Positions 29,590 through 39,673 of a stretch of 64,000 bases of DNA are shown here, one piece after another. The notes under the pieces are model-generated. The model made no database searches and had not been told where the DNA came from. It saw only the letters and a program-made list of their open reading frames with translations. The DNA lies in NCBI RefSeq assembly GCF_900635445.1, contig NZ_LR134117.1, positions 1,364,001 through 1,428,000 on the forward strand, given 5' to 3'. The first letter of the stretch is position 1, and each line of letters starts with the position of its first letter. Made by a program: the position numbers and the translations under genes. Source of the DNA: Serratia odorifera (GTDB taxonomy: Bacteria > Pseudomonadota > Gammaproteobacteria > Enterobacterales > Enterobacteriaceae).

Positions 29590-31085
29590 AAAATTTATTG
29601 TCGCTCTCGACCAGGGAACCACCAGCTCACGCGCCGTCGTGATGGATCATGACGCCAATATCGTGGCAGTCTCACAGCGCGAATTCACCCAGGTGTACCC
29701 GAAAGCGGGCTGGGTAGAACACGACCCGATGGAAATCTGGGCGTCACAAAGCTCAACGCTGGTTGAAGTACTGGCCAAGGCCGATATCAGTTCCGATCAG
29801 ATTGCCGGCATCGGCATCACCAACCAGCGCGAAACCACCATCGTCTGGGAAAAGGACACCGGCAAGCCGATCTATAACGCCATTGTCTGGCAGTGTCGCC
29901 GTACCGCAGAAATCTGCGAACAGCTCAAGCGCGACGGCCTGGAAGAGTACATTCGCCATAACACCGGTCTGGTGGTTGACCCCTACTTTTCCGGCACCAA
30001 GGTAAAATGGATCCTCGACCACGTCGAAGGGGCGCGCGAACGCGCCAAGCGCGGCGAACTGCTGTTCGGTACCGTCGACACCTGGCTGGTGTGGAAAATG
30101 ACTCAGGGTCGGGTGCACGTTACCGATTATACCAATGCCTCGCGCACCATGATGTTCAACATTCATGAGCTGGACTGGGACGATCGCATGTTGCAGGCGC
30201 TGGATATTCCGCGCGCCATGCTACCGAAAGTGCGCCCGTCTTCTGAAATCTACGGCCAGACCAACATCGGCGGCAAAGGCGGCACGCGCATCCCAATCGC
30301 CGGCATTGCCGGTGACCAGCAGGCAGCGCTGTACGGCCAACTGTGCGTTCAACCGGGCATGGCCAAGAATACCTACGGCACCGGCTGCTTCCTGTTAATG
30401 AACACCGGCACCGAAGCGGTAAGCTCCAGCCACGGCCTGCTGACCACCATCGCCTGCGGCCCGCGCGGCGAAGTGAACTATGCGCTGGAAGGCGCGGTGT
30501 TCATCGGCGGTGCCTCCATCCAGTGGCTGCGTGACGAGCTGAAGCTGATCAGCGACGCCACCGACTCCGAATACTTCGCCAGCAAGGTGAAGGACAGTAA
30601 CGGCGTATACGTGGTGCCGGCCTTCACCGGCCTCGGCGCGCCTTACTGGGATCCGTACGCCCGCGGCGCCATCTTTGGCCTGACTCGCGGCGGTGAACAG
30701 CAACCACATCATCCGTGCGACGCTGGAATCCATCGCCTACCAAACCCGCGACGTGCTGGACGCCATGCAGGCAGACTCCAACACCCGTCTGCAATCGCTG
30801 CGCGTCGACGGTGGCGCGGTGGCCAACAACTTCCTGATGCAGTTCCAGTCAGATATTCTCGGCACCCGCGTAGAGCGCCCTGAAGTACGGGAAGTTACCG
30901 CGCTGGGTGCTGCCTTCCTCGCCGGTCTGGCGGTCGGGTTCTGGAACGATCTGGACGAAGTGAAGAGCAAGGCGGTCATTGAACGCGAGTTCCGCCCAAG
31001 CATCGAAACCACCGAGCGTAACTACCGCTATAGCGGTTGGAAGAAAGCGGTGGCACGTGCCCAGGCATGGGAAGAACACGAATAA
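29576..31085 (+). CDS. glpK: Glycerol kinase (frameshifted in this sequence)
   Basis: GlpK phosphorylates glycerol entering through GlpF. The FGGY-family protein shows the phosphate-1 motif ALDQGTTSSRAVVMD, the glycerol-contact NQRETTIVWEK, and the adenosine motif DGGAVANNFLMQFQSD. The frame breaks at about 30689-30693, where an extra G in CGCGGCGGTG separates AIFGLTRG from VNSNHIIRATLESIAYQTRD. The corrected length is 502 residues, as in E. coli. A strong terminator follows. Confidence 0.96.
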
Positions 31086-31110
31086 GCGCCACCGCGTATC
31101 CTTCTGAACA

Positions 31111-31138
31111 AACGCTGCCTGCGGGCGGCGTTTTTTTT
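31111..31138 (+). terminator. Terminator after glpK
   Basis: ACGCTGCC-TGCG-GGCGGCGT followed by eight T residues. glpX downstream must rely on read-through or its own promoter. Confidence 0.85.
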
Positions 31139-31211
31139 GCCTCGCCCCGCCGGCACCCCGCTGTGGTAGACTTTGTCGATATTTTCTTCCTTCTCACTGA
31201 CAGGTTCTGCC

Positions 31212-32224
31212 ATGAAACGTGAATTAGCCATCGAATTTTCCCGCGTGACCGAAGCTGCCGCTCTGGCCGGCTACAAGTGGCTGGGGCGCGGCGACAAAAA
31301 TGCCGCCGACGGCGCCGCCGTCAACGCCATGCGCATTATGCTCAATAAGGTGGATATCGATGGACGCATCGTGATCGGCGAAGGGGAAATCGATGAGGCA
31401 CCGATGCTGTATATCGGCGAACAGGTTGGCAGCGGCTACGGCGACGCGGTGGATATCGCCGTCGATCCCATCGAAGGCACCCGCATGACCGCCATGGGCC
31501 AGTCCAACGCGTTGGCGGTGCTGGCGGTGGGCGATCGCGGCACGTTTCTGCACGCGCCGGACATGTACATGGAAAAGCTGGTAGTAGGGCCGGCCGCACA
31601 CGGTGCCATTGACCTCAACCTGCCGCTGGCGGAAAACCTGAAAAACGTCGCCGCGCGCCTGGCCAAACCTCTGGCACAGCTGACGGTGATTACGCTGGCG
31701 AAACCACGCCATGAGGCGGTTATTGCGCAAATGCAGCAACTGGGCGTCAAAGTGTTCGCCATTCCCGACGGTGACGTGGCGGGCATCGATTCTCACCTGC
31801 ATGCCGGAAAGCGAAGTAGATGTGATGTACGGTATTGGTGGCGCACCGGAAGGGGGTTATTTCGGCGGCGGTGATCCGCGCGCTGGATGGCGATATGCAG
31901 GCTCGCCTGCTGCCGCGCCATCAGGTGAAGGGCGACAGCGCGGAAAACCGGCGCATCGGTGAAGAAGAGCTGACACGCTGCAAGGAAATGGGCATCGAAG
32001 CTGGCAAGCTCCTGCGGCTGGACGACATGGCGCGCAACGATAATGTGATTTTCGCCGCTACCGGCATCACCAAAGGCGATCTGTTGGAAGGCATTAGCCG
32101 CAAGGGCAATATGGCCACCACGGAAACGCTGCTGATTCGGGGCAAGTCCCGTACCATCCGCCGTATTCGCTCGACCCATTACCTCGATCGCAAAGACCCG
32201 GCGCTGCACCCGTTCCTACTGTAG
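31212..32224 (+). CDS. glpX: Class II fructose-1,6-bisphosphatase GlpX (two frameshifts in this sequence)
   Basis: GlpX hydrolyses fructose-1,6-bisphosphate in gluconeogenesis. Start MKRELAIEFSRVTEAAALAG. The metal-binding lithium-sensitive phosphatase motif appears as DPIEGTRMT, and GGAPEG is conserved further on. Extra G residues at 31781-31783 and in the five-G run at 31852-31856 break the frame. Removing both restores DVAASILTCMPESEVDVMYG and EGVISAAVIRALDGD and gives 336 residues, the E. coli length. Confidence 0.95.
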
Positions 32225-32245
32225 TCAGCGGCCACCGCCGCCCCT

Positions 32246-32270
32246 GGGCCAGGCCTGCCTGGCCTGCCAG
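32246..32270. terminator. Hairpin between convergent glpX and emrD
   Basis: GGCCAGGC-CTG-CCTGGCC lies in the 48-base gap between the two stops. There is no T run, so its strength is uncertain. Confidence 0.45.
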
Positions 32271-32272
32271 CA

Positions 32273-33457
32273 TCAGGCGGTGTGCCCCTGGTGCTGCATC
32301 CGATTGGACAGCGGCCACCAGCACAGCAAAATCAGCAGCGCCATGGCAAACATCAACAGACCCAGACTGAACTGCCCGGTCTGCGGCAGCATGGCGGACA
32401 GCCATGTCGCCAGCCCGGACCCCATGTTTTGCATACCGCCCACCAACGCGCCCGCGGCACCGGCCAGATAGGGGAACGGCTCCATCGCGCCGGTGGTTGC
32501 CAGCGGGAACAGCATGCCGGCACCAAAGAAGAACAGCGCCGCCGGTACGATCAATGTCCAGATGTTCATCACCCCGAACCAACCGGGGACCCACATCATC
32601 AGGCCTGCCAGCAGACAGCTGATCACCGAATGCCACATCAGGCTGTGGAAGGTCTTGCCGTCACGGCCGGCATACCAGGCGCCAAAAAAGGCCGCCGGGA
32701 TCGGCAGAATAAACAGAATGCTAACGGTCAGCCCGCTCAGCCCCAGCACCCCGCCCATCAATACGCCGCAGCTGGCCTCAAACACCGCAATACCCGCCAG
32801 CGCGCTAATCAGCATCACCAAGTAACAGCTGAAGGTACCGTCACCCAGCAGTTGGCGAAAACTGGCCAGCATGCGGCGCTTTTCCGTTTGTTGCGGCCGC
32901 GTTTCCGGCAACCAGCGCAACATGGCAAACGCCACGCCGACGCACAGCACCAGTAGAAACGCGTAGCAGGCACGCCAACCGAACATCATCGCCAGCGCAC
33001 CGCCGATCACCGGTGCCAACAACGGGCTGACCAGAATCCCCATATTCAGTAAGCTGTTGGCGTAGCGCAGCGCGCTGCCGGCATACAGATCGCGCGGCAT
33101 GGTGCGTGCCATCACCCCGGCAACGCCGGTGCCCATCCCCTGGATCGCGCTGGCGGCTACCAGCATCGTCAGGCTACTGGCCATCAAGGCACCCGTCGCG
33201 CCGACGATAAATATCACCATCCCCGCCAAAATCACCGGGCGGCGACCAATACGGTCCGACAGCGGGCCGTAAATCAGCTGGGAAAACCCGTAGGTCATCA
33301 GATAAGCCGCCATCACCCGCTGTACTGCACCGTTAGGTACCGACAGGTCGTGAGCGATATCGGCAATGGTAGGAACATAAATGGTTTGCGCCATCTGGCC
33401 GACGGCCACCAGCAGGATCAACATCACCAACAGGTGAAAATTTTCTAATTTTCTCAT
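32273..33457 (-). CDS. emrD: EmrD-like multidrug efflux transporter
   Basis: A 394-residue major facilitator protein with twelve hydrophobic segments, the length of E. coli EmrD. The motif A loop between helices 2 and 3 reads GPLSDRIGRRPVIL, and the MPRDLYAGSALRYANS and FFGAGMLFPLATTGAMEPFP regions match EmrD closely. EmrD exports uncouplers and detergents in E. coli, where it lies at a different locus. Here it is convergent with glpX and divergent from a SufR-like regulator. Confidence 0.88.
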   Translation of the reverse strand: MRKLENFHLLVMLILLVAVGQMAQTIYVPTIADIAHDLSVPNGAVQRVMAAYLMTYGFSQLIYGPLSDRIGRRPVILAGMVIFIVGATGALMASSLTMLVAASAIQGMGTGVAGVMARTMPRDLYAGSALRYANSLLNMGILVSPLLAPVIGGALAMMFGWRACYAFLLVLCVGVAFAMLRWLPETRPQQTEKRRMLASFRQLLGDGTFSCYLVMLISALAGIAVFEASCGVLMGGVLGLSGLTVSILFILPIPAAFFGAWYAGRDGKTFHSLMWHSVISCLLAGLMMWVPGWFGVMNIWTLIVPAALFFFGAGMLFPLATTGAMEPFPYLAGAAGALVGGMQNMGSGLATWLSAMLPQTGQFSLGLLMFAMALLILLCWWPLSNRMQHQGHTA

Positions 33458-33753
33458 TATCTTCGTTAACGTATTAACTCGCCAAAACCGCCTGTGCAGG
33501 TATCGTTGTCCGACGCCGATGCCGCCAGCCCTTTATCGCGGCATAAGCTAACAAATCTATTTTTTTTAGCGAGTTTCCAGCAAACTTTGATCGCGCTCAC
33601 ACTGGCAGCAATGCCGACCAGCGTCGTAAATTAAACTGTACGACTCGCCCCCGGCCGATACCCATGCCACACTTGCAGTAGCTCCGCTTTAGCATTTAAT
33701 CGATAATTCTTTTCATCATCTTGAAATAAAATAACGCCATAGGGATTGGGTAG

Positions 33754-34378
33754 ATGAAAACACCAGCGCTGATTTTATTGCAGTTAAAAACCCTGGGGGC
33801 CGCACTCGGCCAAGATGCTCGCACAGCATCTGGGTATCACCCCAATGGGCATTCGCCAGCATCTGCAATCCCTGGAGCAACGCGAGCTGGTTTGCTACGA
33901 GGAAGCGCGCAGCAAAGTGGGGCGTCCGACACGCTATTGGTCGCTCACCCGCTCAGGGCACGCGCAATTTGCCGATCGGCACGCTGAGCTGGCGCAGGCG
34001 TTACTCACCACCGCCCATACGCTGTTTGGTGGTGCGGGGCTGAGCACGCTGATTGGCGCTCGTGAAGACGACCTGTTCCAGCGCTACGCCGCACAGCTGG
34101 CGCAAGAAAGCGATCATCAGGGTAGACTGGCCCGGTTGGTGCACCTGCGGCGGTACGATGGCTATATGGCTGAACTGCTGGAGCACCCGCTCGGCACGCT
34201 GCTGGTGGAAAACCACTGCCCGATTGGCGTTGCCGCCAATAGCTGCAGCAGTTTGTGCAATTCAGAGTTACGCCTGTTTCATCGGCTGTTGGGTGGCGAT
34301 TACCACATTGAGCGTACCGCACACGCCATCGCCGGCTCGCGGCATTGCGCTTATTTGATTCAACCACGGGAGCTTTAA
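33754..34378 (+). CDS. SufR-like iron-sulfur helix-turn-helix regulator (frameshifted in this sequence)
   Basis: An N-terminal winged helix-turn-helix (residues 8-65; LGITPMGIRQHLQSLEQREL) joins a C-terminal domain with four cysteines at corrected positions 155, 164, 168 and 198 (ENHCPIG, NSCSSLC, RHCAYLI). That layout resembles SufR-type regulators that ligate an iron-sulfur cluster. An extra G at 33808-33809 breaks the frame after 18 codons; removal gives ALAKMLAQHLG and 207 residues. It lies three bases before fpr and is probably cotranscribed with it, and is divergent from emrD. The target genes are unknown. Confidence 0.75.
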
Positions 34379-34381
34379 GAT

Positions 34382-35129
34382 ATGGCCGAATGGGTTAAAG
34401 GCAAGGTTACTCACCTGGAACAGTGGACCGACGGTCTATTCAGCCTCACCGTCGATGCACCGATTGACCCGTTCATCGCCGGGCAATTTGCCAAATTGGC
34501 GCTGGAAATTGACGGCGAACGGGTGCAGCGCGCCTATTCTTACGTGAATGCGCCGAGCGATAGCAATCTCGAGTTCTATCTGGTCACCGTGCCGGAGGGT
34601 AAACTCAGCCCACGGCTGAACCAGTTGGCGCCAGGCGCCGAGATCATGGTAACCAAACAGGCCGCCGGGTTCTTCGTACTGGATGAAGTGCCTGATTGTG
34701 ACACCCTGTGGATGCTGGCTACCGGCACCGCCATTGGCCCATACCTGTCGATGTTGCAGGAAGGCAAAGGACTGGAGCGTTTTAGCAATCTGGTGCTGGT
34801 GCATGCCGCCCGCTTTGCGCGCGATTTGAGTTATCTGCCACTGATGCAACAGCTTCAACAGCGCTACAACGGCAAATTACGTATCCAGACCATCGTCAGT
34901 CGGGAAGAGATCGCCGGCTCGCTGACCGGTCGCGTACCGGCGCTGATAGCCGATGGACAGTTGGAGTCGGCGATCGGTTTGCCGCTCGATGCCGAAACCA
35001 GCCATGTGATGCTGTGCGGCAACCCGCAAAATGGTGCGCGATACCCAGCAGACGCTCAAGGATCTGCACGGCATGCGCAAGCACCTGCGGCGCAAACCCG
35101 GGCATATGACCAGCGAGCATTACTGGTAA
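34382..35129 (+). CDS. fpr: Ferredoxin/flavodoxin NADP+ reductase (frameshifted in this sequence)
   Basis: Fpr moves electrons between NADPH and ferredoxin or flavodoxin, and is part of the SoxRS response in E. coli. FAD-binding RAYSYVNAPSD and NADP-binding LATGTAIGPYLSML motifs are intact. An extra A in the AAAA run at 35028-35031 breaks the frame after MLCGNPQ. Removal gives MVRDTQQTLKDLHGMRKHLR and the typical end GHMTSEHYW at 35129, 248 residues as in E. coli. Without correction the frame runs on falsely to 35566. Confidence 0.96.
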
Positions 35130-35137
35130 TCCATCAT

Positions 35138-35563
35138 TCACTCGGCGCGGAACTTCACCGGCTCGGGCGGCGGGCCAAAACGGTTATCTTCAGGCGTGCC
35201 GACGAACGCCCCCAGATCGATAACCATCATCACGATAATCAACGTCGGGATAAAACGCCCGACGCCCCACTGCCAGAGCGGCGCCAGCATCTGCCAGTTG
35301 CCTGCCGCCAACATCCAGGCAAGGATCAGCAGCAACGCCCACCAACCGGCTTTGTTGCGGTCATGCAACCGCTTCACCAGCACCGCCGCCGTTGGCCACA
35401 GCAGCGCCACAATGAAAAATGCAATGGTCTGAATCGCCACCCACTGGTAATTGGCCAAGGTGAAGGCTATCGCCATCAGCACCAGCCACAACCCTATCCA
35501 GATCCAGAAGTCACGCCGTCCAATGCGCCCCTTAAACGAAAAACACCACTGTTGTATTGTCAT
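35138..35563 (-). CDS. yiiR: DUF805 inner-membrane protein YiiR
   Basis: A 141-residue protein with four predicted membrane helices and the DUF805 signature FSFKGRIGRRDFW near the N-terminus. The function is unknown. The start at MTIQQWCFSF follows an AGGA four bases upstream; an ATG four codons earlier (35575) also has a plausible ribosome-binding site. It is convergent with fpr, eight bases apart, matching the E. coli order. Confidence 0.85.
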   Translation of the reverse strand: MTIQQWCFSFKGRIGRRDFWIWIGLWLVLMAIAFTLANYQWVAIQTIAFFIVALLWPTAAVLVKRLHDRNKAGWWALLLILAWMLAAGNWQMLAPLWQWGVGRFIPTLIIVMMVIDLGAFVGTPEDNRFGPPPEPVKFRAE

Positions 35564-35763
35564 TGAATCCTGCATCGTTAACCTGCCCATATTCTGCGCC
35601 GCAGTGTAACATAGGCAACGCAGCGGCGAGGTTTTCGCCATGCAGAATGCGTAATACCACGCAGTCTCGCTGTCAGTTGGCGTTAATCCTGCGGGATCTT
35701 TGACAAGCCCCCTCGGTTATCGCTTTAATCGGAGTCCGCTTTGCTATTGATGCCGCTACTATC

Positions 35764-36348
35764 ATGCTGAGAAAAATCACCCTTATTGCCTGTCTGGCAT
35801 ATGGAATGGGCGCTGCCTGGGCCGATCCGCCAGCCGCTGCGGATGCACCACCGACGGCGCCATACCTGTTGGCCGGCGCGCCGACGTTCGATCTGACGGT
35901 GGTGAAATTCCGCGAAAAATACAACCGCGACAATCCGACGTTGCCGATTGGCGAATTCCGCGCCATCGCCGCCAGCGAAGACGATACGCCGTTGCTGACC
36001 CGCGCCGCCAGCAAACTGAATGAAAACCTGTACGCTTCCACCGCATTGGAAAAAGGTACGGGTAAAATCAAAACGTTGCAGATAACCCATCTGCCGTTGC
36101 AGGGCAACGACGCAAAAACCGCCCGAGCCATCGCGGTTAACTATATGGCGGCGCTGATGCGCCAGTTCGAACCGGCGCTGTCGGTCGAACAAAGCATCAT
36201 CAAGGTTAATTCGCTGCTGGAGAAAGGCAAAGGCTCCCACTTTTACTCGCAGCAGGTGGGTGCCATCCGCTACGTGGTGGCGGACAACGGCGACCAGGGC
36301 CTGACCTTTGCGGTTGAACCGGTAAAATTAACGCTGGCGGAACCGTGA
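35764..36348 (+). CDS. yiiQ: DUF1454 periplasmic protein YiiQ
   Basis: A 194-residue secreted protein of the YiiQ family, function unknown. A signal peptide covers residues 1-20 with a likely cut after AWA. The remainder is soluble, with conserved stretches DLTVVKFREKYN and LPIGEFRAI. It is upstream of tpiA in the same orientation, as in E. coli. Confidence 0.88.
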   Translation: MLRKITLIACLAYGMGAAWADPPAAADAPPTAPYLLAGAPTFDLTVVKFREKYNRDNPTLPIGEFRAIAASEDDTPLLTRAASKLNENLYASTALEKGTGKIKTLQITHLPLQGNDAKTARAIAVNYMAALMRQFEPALSVEQSIIKVNSLLEKGKGSHFYSQQVGAIRYVVADNGDQGLTFAVEPVKLTLAEP

Positions 36349-36475
36349 TTGCCGGGCAATTAATGACGAAAAGCAAAGCCTTCTCATCTTTTCATCTCTA
36401 TACTGTTGGGCAGGTTGACTGCCGGTCCGGCAGTATTAATTTCGACTCTCGCGTTCCCTTGTTGGAGGAAAAAAC

Positions 36476-37244
36476 ATGCGTCATCCATTAGTTATGGGTA
36501 ACTGGAAGCTTAACGGCAGCACTCACATGGTTAACGAGCTGATCGCCGGCTTGCGCAGCGAACTGAGCAGCGTAGAAGGCTGCGGCGTAGCCATCGCCCC
36601 CACCGGTAATGTACCTGGATCAAGCCAAACATCAGCTGGCCGGCAGCCGTATCGCGCTGGGTGCGCAAAACGTGGACATCAACCTGTCCGGCGCTTTCAC
36701 CGGCGAAGTTTCCGCCAACATGCTGAAGGACGTTGGTGCGCAATACATCATTATCGGCCACTCCGAGCGTCGCACTTATCACAAGGAAACCGATGAAGCG
36801 ATCGCAGAGAAGTTTGCCGTACTGAAAGAAGCTGGTCTGATCCCGGTGCTGTGCATCGGCGAGACCGAAGCAGAAAATGAAGCGGGTAAAACCGAAGAAG
36901 TCTGTGCACGCCAGATCGATGCCGTATTGAAAACCCTGGGCGCACCGGCAATGAAAGACACCGTTATCGCCTATGAGCCAGTGTGGGCCATCGGTACCGG
37001 CAAATCTGCTACCCCTGCGCAAGCACAGGCGGTACACAAATTCATTCGTGACCACATCGCCAAGCACGACGCCGACGTTGCGGCAGGCGTGATCATCCAG
37101 TACGGCGGCTCGGTCAATGATAAAAATGCCGCAGAACTGTTCGCACAGCCGGACATCGACGGTGCACTGGTTGGCGGCGCGTCGCTGAAAGCCGACGCGT
37201 TCGCGGTGATCGTCAAGGCCGCGGCCGCAGCGAAAAAAGCCTGA
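36476..37244 (+). CDS. tpiA: Triosephosphate isomerase (frameshifted in this sequence)
   Basis: TpiA interconverts dihydroxyacetone phosphate and glyceraldehyde 3-phosphate. Start MRHPLVMGNWKLNGS carries the active-site lysine; IIIGHSERRTYH contains the catalytic histidine, AYEPVWAIGTGK the catalytic glutamate with the flexible loop, and IIQYGGSV the phosphate site. An extra C in the five-C run at 36597-36601 breaks the frame; removal gives VAIAPPVMYLDQAKHQLAG. The corrected length is 255 residues, as in E. coli. Confidence 0.97.
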
Positions 37245-37265
37245 TAACCTACAGCGCTGAATGAC

Positions 37266-37291
37266 AAAACCCCGGCATGCCGGGGTTTTTT
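37266..37291. terminator. Bidirectional terminator between tpiA and sbp
   Basis: AAAACCCCGG-CATG-CCGGGGTTTT is a perfect palindrome followed by more T residues, between convergent tpiA and sbp. Confidence 0.92.
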
Positions 37292-37306
37292 ATTGCGCTA
37301 ACTGGC

Positions 37307-38296
37307 TTAACGCTTGCTGATTTCGTCGAATTTTCCGCCGCTGGCGAAGTGTTCTTTCTGCGCTTTGGTCCAACCGCCGAAGGTATCATCCACGGTGAAC
37401 AGTTTCAGTTTCGGGAACTGCGTGGCAAATTTGGCCTCGACCGCCGGATCGCGTGGACGATAATAATTTTTCGCCGCGATGGTTTGGCCTTCCGGCGTGT
37501 ACAGATATTTCAGATAGGCGTTTGCAACGTCTCGAGTCCCACGCTTATCGACCACCCGATCGACAACCGACACCGTCGGTTCTGCCAGAATCGACTCGCT
37601 CGGAGTGACAATTTCGAACTTATCCTTGCCCAACTCCTTTTCCGCCAGCAACGCTTCGTTTTCCCAGGCGATCAATACGTCGCCGATGCCGCGCTCAACA
37701 AAGGTGTTGGTTGAGCCACGCGCGCCGGAATCCAGCACTTCGACGTTTTTATACAGGTTTTTGACAAATTCCTGCGCCTTGGCCTGATCGTTATTGTTGT
37801 GGTGCAGCGCATAGCCCCACGCCGCCAGGTAGTTCCAGCGTGCGCCACCGGAGGTTTTCGGGTTAGGTGTGATGACGGAAACGCCTGATTTCACCAAATC
37901 CGGCCAGTCGTGAATCTGCTTCGGGTTGCCTTTGCGTACCAGGAAAACGATGGTGGAGGTATAAGGTGCGGAGTTATCCGGCAGCCGCTTGATCCAGTTT
38001 TTATCAATACGACCACGCTCGGCAATCGCATCAACGTCATAGGCCAGCGCCAGCGTCACCACATCGGCTTCGATACCGTTAATCACCGAGGTCGCCTGCT
38101 TGCCGGAGCCACCGTGCGACTGGCGCACGGTGACGCTGTCGCCGCTCTGCTGCTGCCAGTATTTGCTGAATGCGGCATTATATTCCTGATAAAACTCACG
38201 CGTCGGGTCATACGAAACGTTCAGTAATTGAATGTCTTTCGCCACCGCCCCGGTGGTCAATAACAACAATGACAGCCCTACACCCCATTTACGCAT
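37307..38296 (-). CDS. sbp: Periplasmic sulfate-binding protein
   Basis: Sbp delivers sulfate to the CysUWA transporter. The 329-residue precursor equals the E. coli length, with a signal peptide cut after AVA (residue 19). Family motifs NVSYDPTREFYQEYN and QSHGGSGKQA, which contacts the sulfate, are present. The transporter genes are not in this window. In E. coli cdh lies between sbp and tpiA; here it is absent. Confidence 0.96.
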   Translation of the reverse strand: MRKWGVGLSLLLLTTGAVAKDIQLLNVSYDPTREFYQEYNAAFSKYWQQQSGDSVTVRQSHGGSGKQATSVINGIEADVVTLALAYDVDAIAERGRIDKNWIKRLPDNSAPYTSTIVFLVRKGNPKQIHDWPDLVKSGVSVITPNPKTSGGARWNYLAAWGYALHHNNNDQAKAQEFVKNLYKNVEVLDSGARGSTNTFVERGIGDVLIAWENEALLAEKELGKDKFEIVTPSESILAEPTVSVVDRVVDKRGTRDVANAYLKYLYTPEGQTIAAKNYYRPRDPAVEAKFATQFPKLKLFTVDDTFGGWTKAQKEHFASGGKFDEISKR

Positions 38297-38431
38297 CGCA
38301 CGCTCTCCCAGGAAAATAATCGCAACCTCAATCGGTTGATATAGCCCAGAGCCTGCCAGAAACTGGCCTGATGATTAAAGACTAAAAAATTTATGGCTAG
38401 ACGATTCTGGAATATGCCAGCGTGAAAGCAT

Positions 38432-38458
38432 AAAAAAACCCCCGTAAACGGGGGCTTT
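38432..38458 (-). terminator. pfkA terminator
   Basis: GCCCCC-GTTTA-CGGGGG followed by seven T residues on the minus strand. Confidence 0.9.
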
Positions 38459-38477
38459 AGGCGATAGCACCGAAAGA

Positions 38478-39440
38478 TCAGTACAGTTTTTTGGCAGTAT
38501 CCAGCCAATCACCACGGAACGGACGCTTCATGTTTTCAATCGCGTCAATGATGTCATGGTGCACCATTTTCTCGTTTTGGATGCCCACGCAACGGCCGCC
38601 ATAACCTTTCAGCAGCAGTTCGATGGAATACGCACCCATGCGCGAAGCCAGGATACGGTCATACGCCACTGGGGAGCCGCCGCGTTGAATGTGGCCCAGC
38701 ACGGTGGCACGGGTTTCACGCTTGGTTTCCTGCTCAATGTAAGCCGCCAGCTCATCGATGTCGCAGATGTGCTCGGTAATGGCCACGATGGCGTGTTTCT
38801 TGCCTTTGGCGATACCGGCCTTGATTTCACATACCAGATCTTCGCGGTTGAATTCTATTTCCGGCAATACGATGAATTCGCAACCACCGGCGATGGCCGC
38901 CGCCAGCGTCAAATCGCCGCAGTAACGCCCCATCACTTCTACGATGGAAATACGCTGATGTGAAGAGGAGGTATCACGCAGTCGGTCAATCGCTTCCACC
39001 ACGGTTTCCAACGCGGTGAAGTAACCGATGGTGTAATCGGTACCGGCCACGTCGTTATCGATGGTGCCAGGCAGGCCGATGCATGGGAAACCTTCTTCGG
39101 TCAGGCGCTTGGCGCCCATATACGACCCATCGCCGCCGATCACTACCAGCGCATCAATGCCGCGTTTTTTCAGGTTTTCGATGGCCTTGGCGCGTACGTT
39201 TTCATCTCTGAATTCCGGGAAGCGAGCCGACCCCAGGAAGGTACCGCCACGATTGATCATATCGGACACGCTGTAGCGGTCCAACTGCTCCATGCGATCT
39301 TCGTACAAGCCAAGGTAGCCGTCGTAAATACCAAAAACGTCCAGACCTTCCGTAAGCGCGGCGCGCACAACACCACGGATCGCAGCGTTCATACCTGGCG
39401 CGTCACCGCCACTCGTCAGTACACCGATTTTCTTGATCAT
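38478..39440 (-). CDS. pfkA: 6-phosphofructokinase I
   Basis: PfkA phosphorylates fructose 6-phosphate with ATP, the committed step of glycolysis. The 320-residue protein has the ATP-binding TSGGDAPGMNAAIR at residues 9-22, GGDGSYMGA, and the catalytic PGTIDNDVAGTDYTIGY with the base aspartate. MGRYCGDL and the allosteric HIQRGGSP segments are conserved. It lies between fieF and sbp as in E. coli. Confidence 0.98.
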   Translation of the reverse strand: MIKKIGVLTSGGDAPGMNAAIRGVVRAALTEGLDVFGIYDGYLGLYEDRMEQLDRYSVSDMINRGGTFLGSARFPEFRDENVRAKAIENLKKRGIDALVVIGGDGSYMGAKRLTEEGFPCIGLPGTIDNDVAGTDYTIGYFTALETVVEAIDRLRDTSSSHQRISIVEVMGRYCGDLTLAAAIAGGCEFIVLPEIEFNREDLVCEIKAGIAKGKKHAIVAITEHICDIDELAAYIEQETKRETRATVLGHIQRGGSPVAYDRILASRMGAYSIELLLKGYGGRCVGIQNEKMVHHDIIDAIENMKRPFRGDWLDTAKKLY

Positions 39441-39673
39441 GACTACCTCTGAACTTGTAGATGCAATTTCTTAAGAATTTTGTATTCGCCGATTGCGCCT
39501 TCCGCGTCTCCGGTTGCAGCAACCCCGCTTTACGGATTTTATTGCTGGATATTATAACAAAAACACCCAGCTGAATTGATTCAGGTCACACTAAATCAAG
39601 GTAAAAAACCTCATCGCACGCTGAGTTAAAGCCATCTAGCCCAACGTCATATCAGCCATGCCGCATAGGCTGA

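Noticed and set aside
35130..35566. Long C-terminal extension of fpr
   Set aside because: It is produced by the one-base insertion at 35028-35031 and is antisense to yiiR; the corrected frame ends at 35129 like other Fpr proteins.
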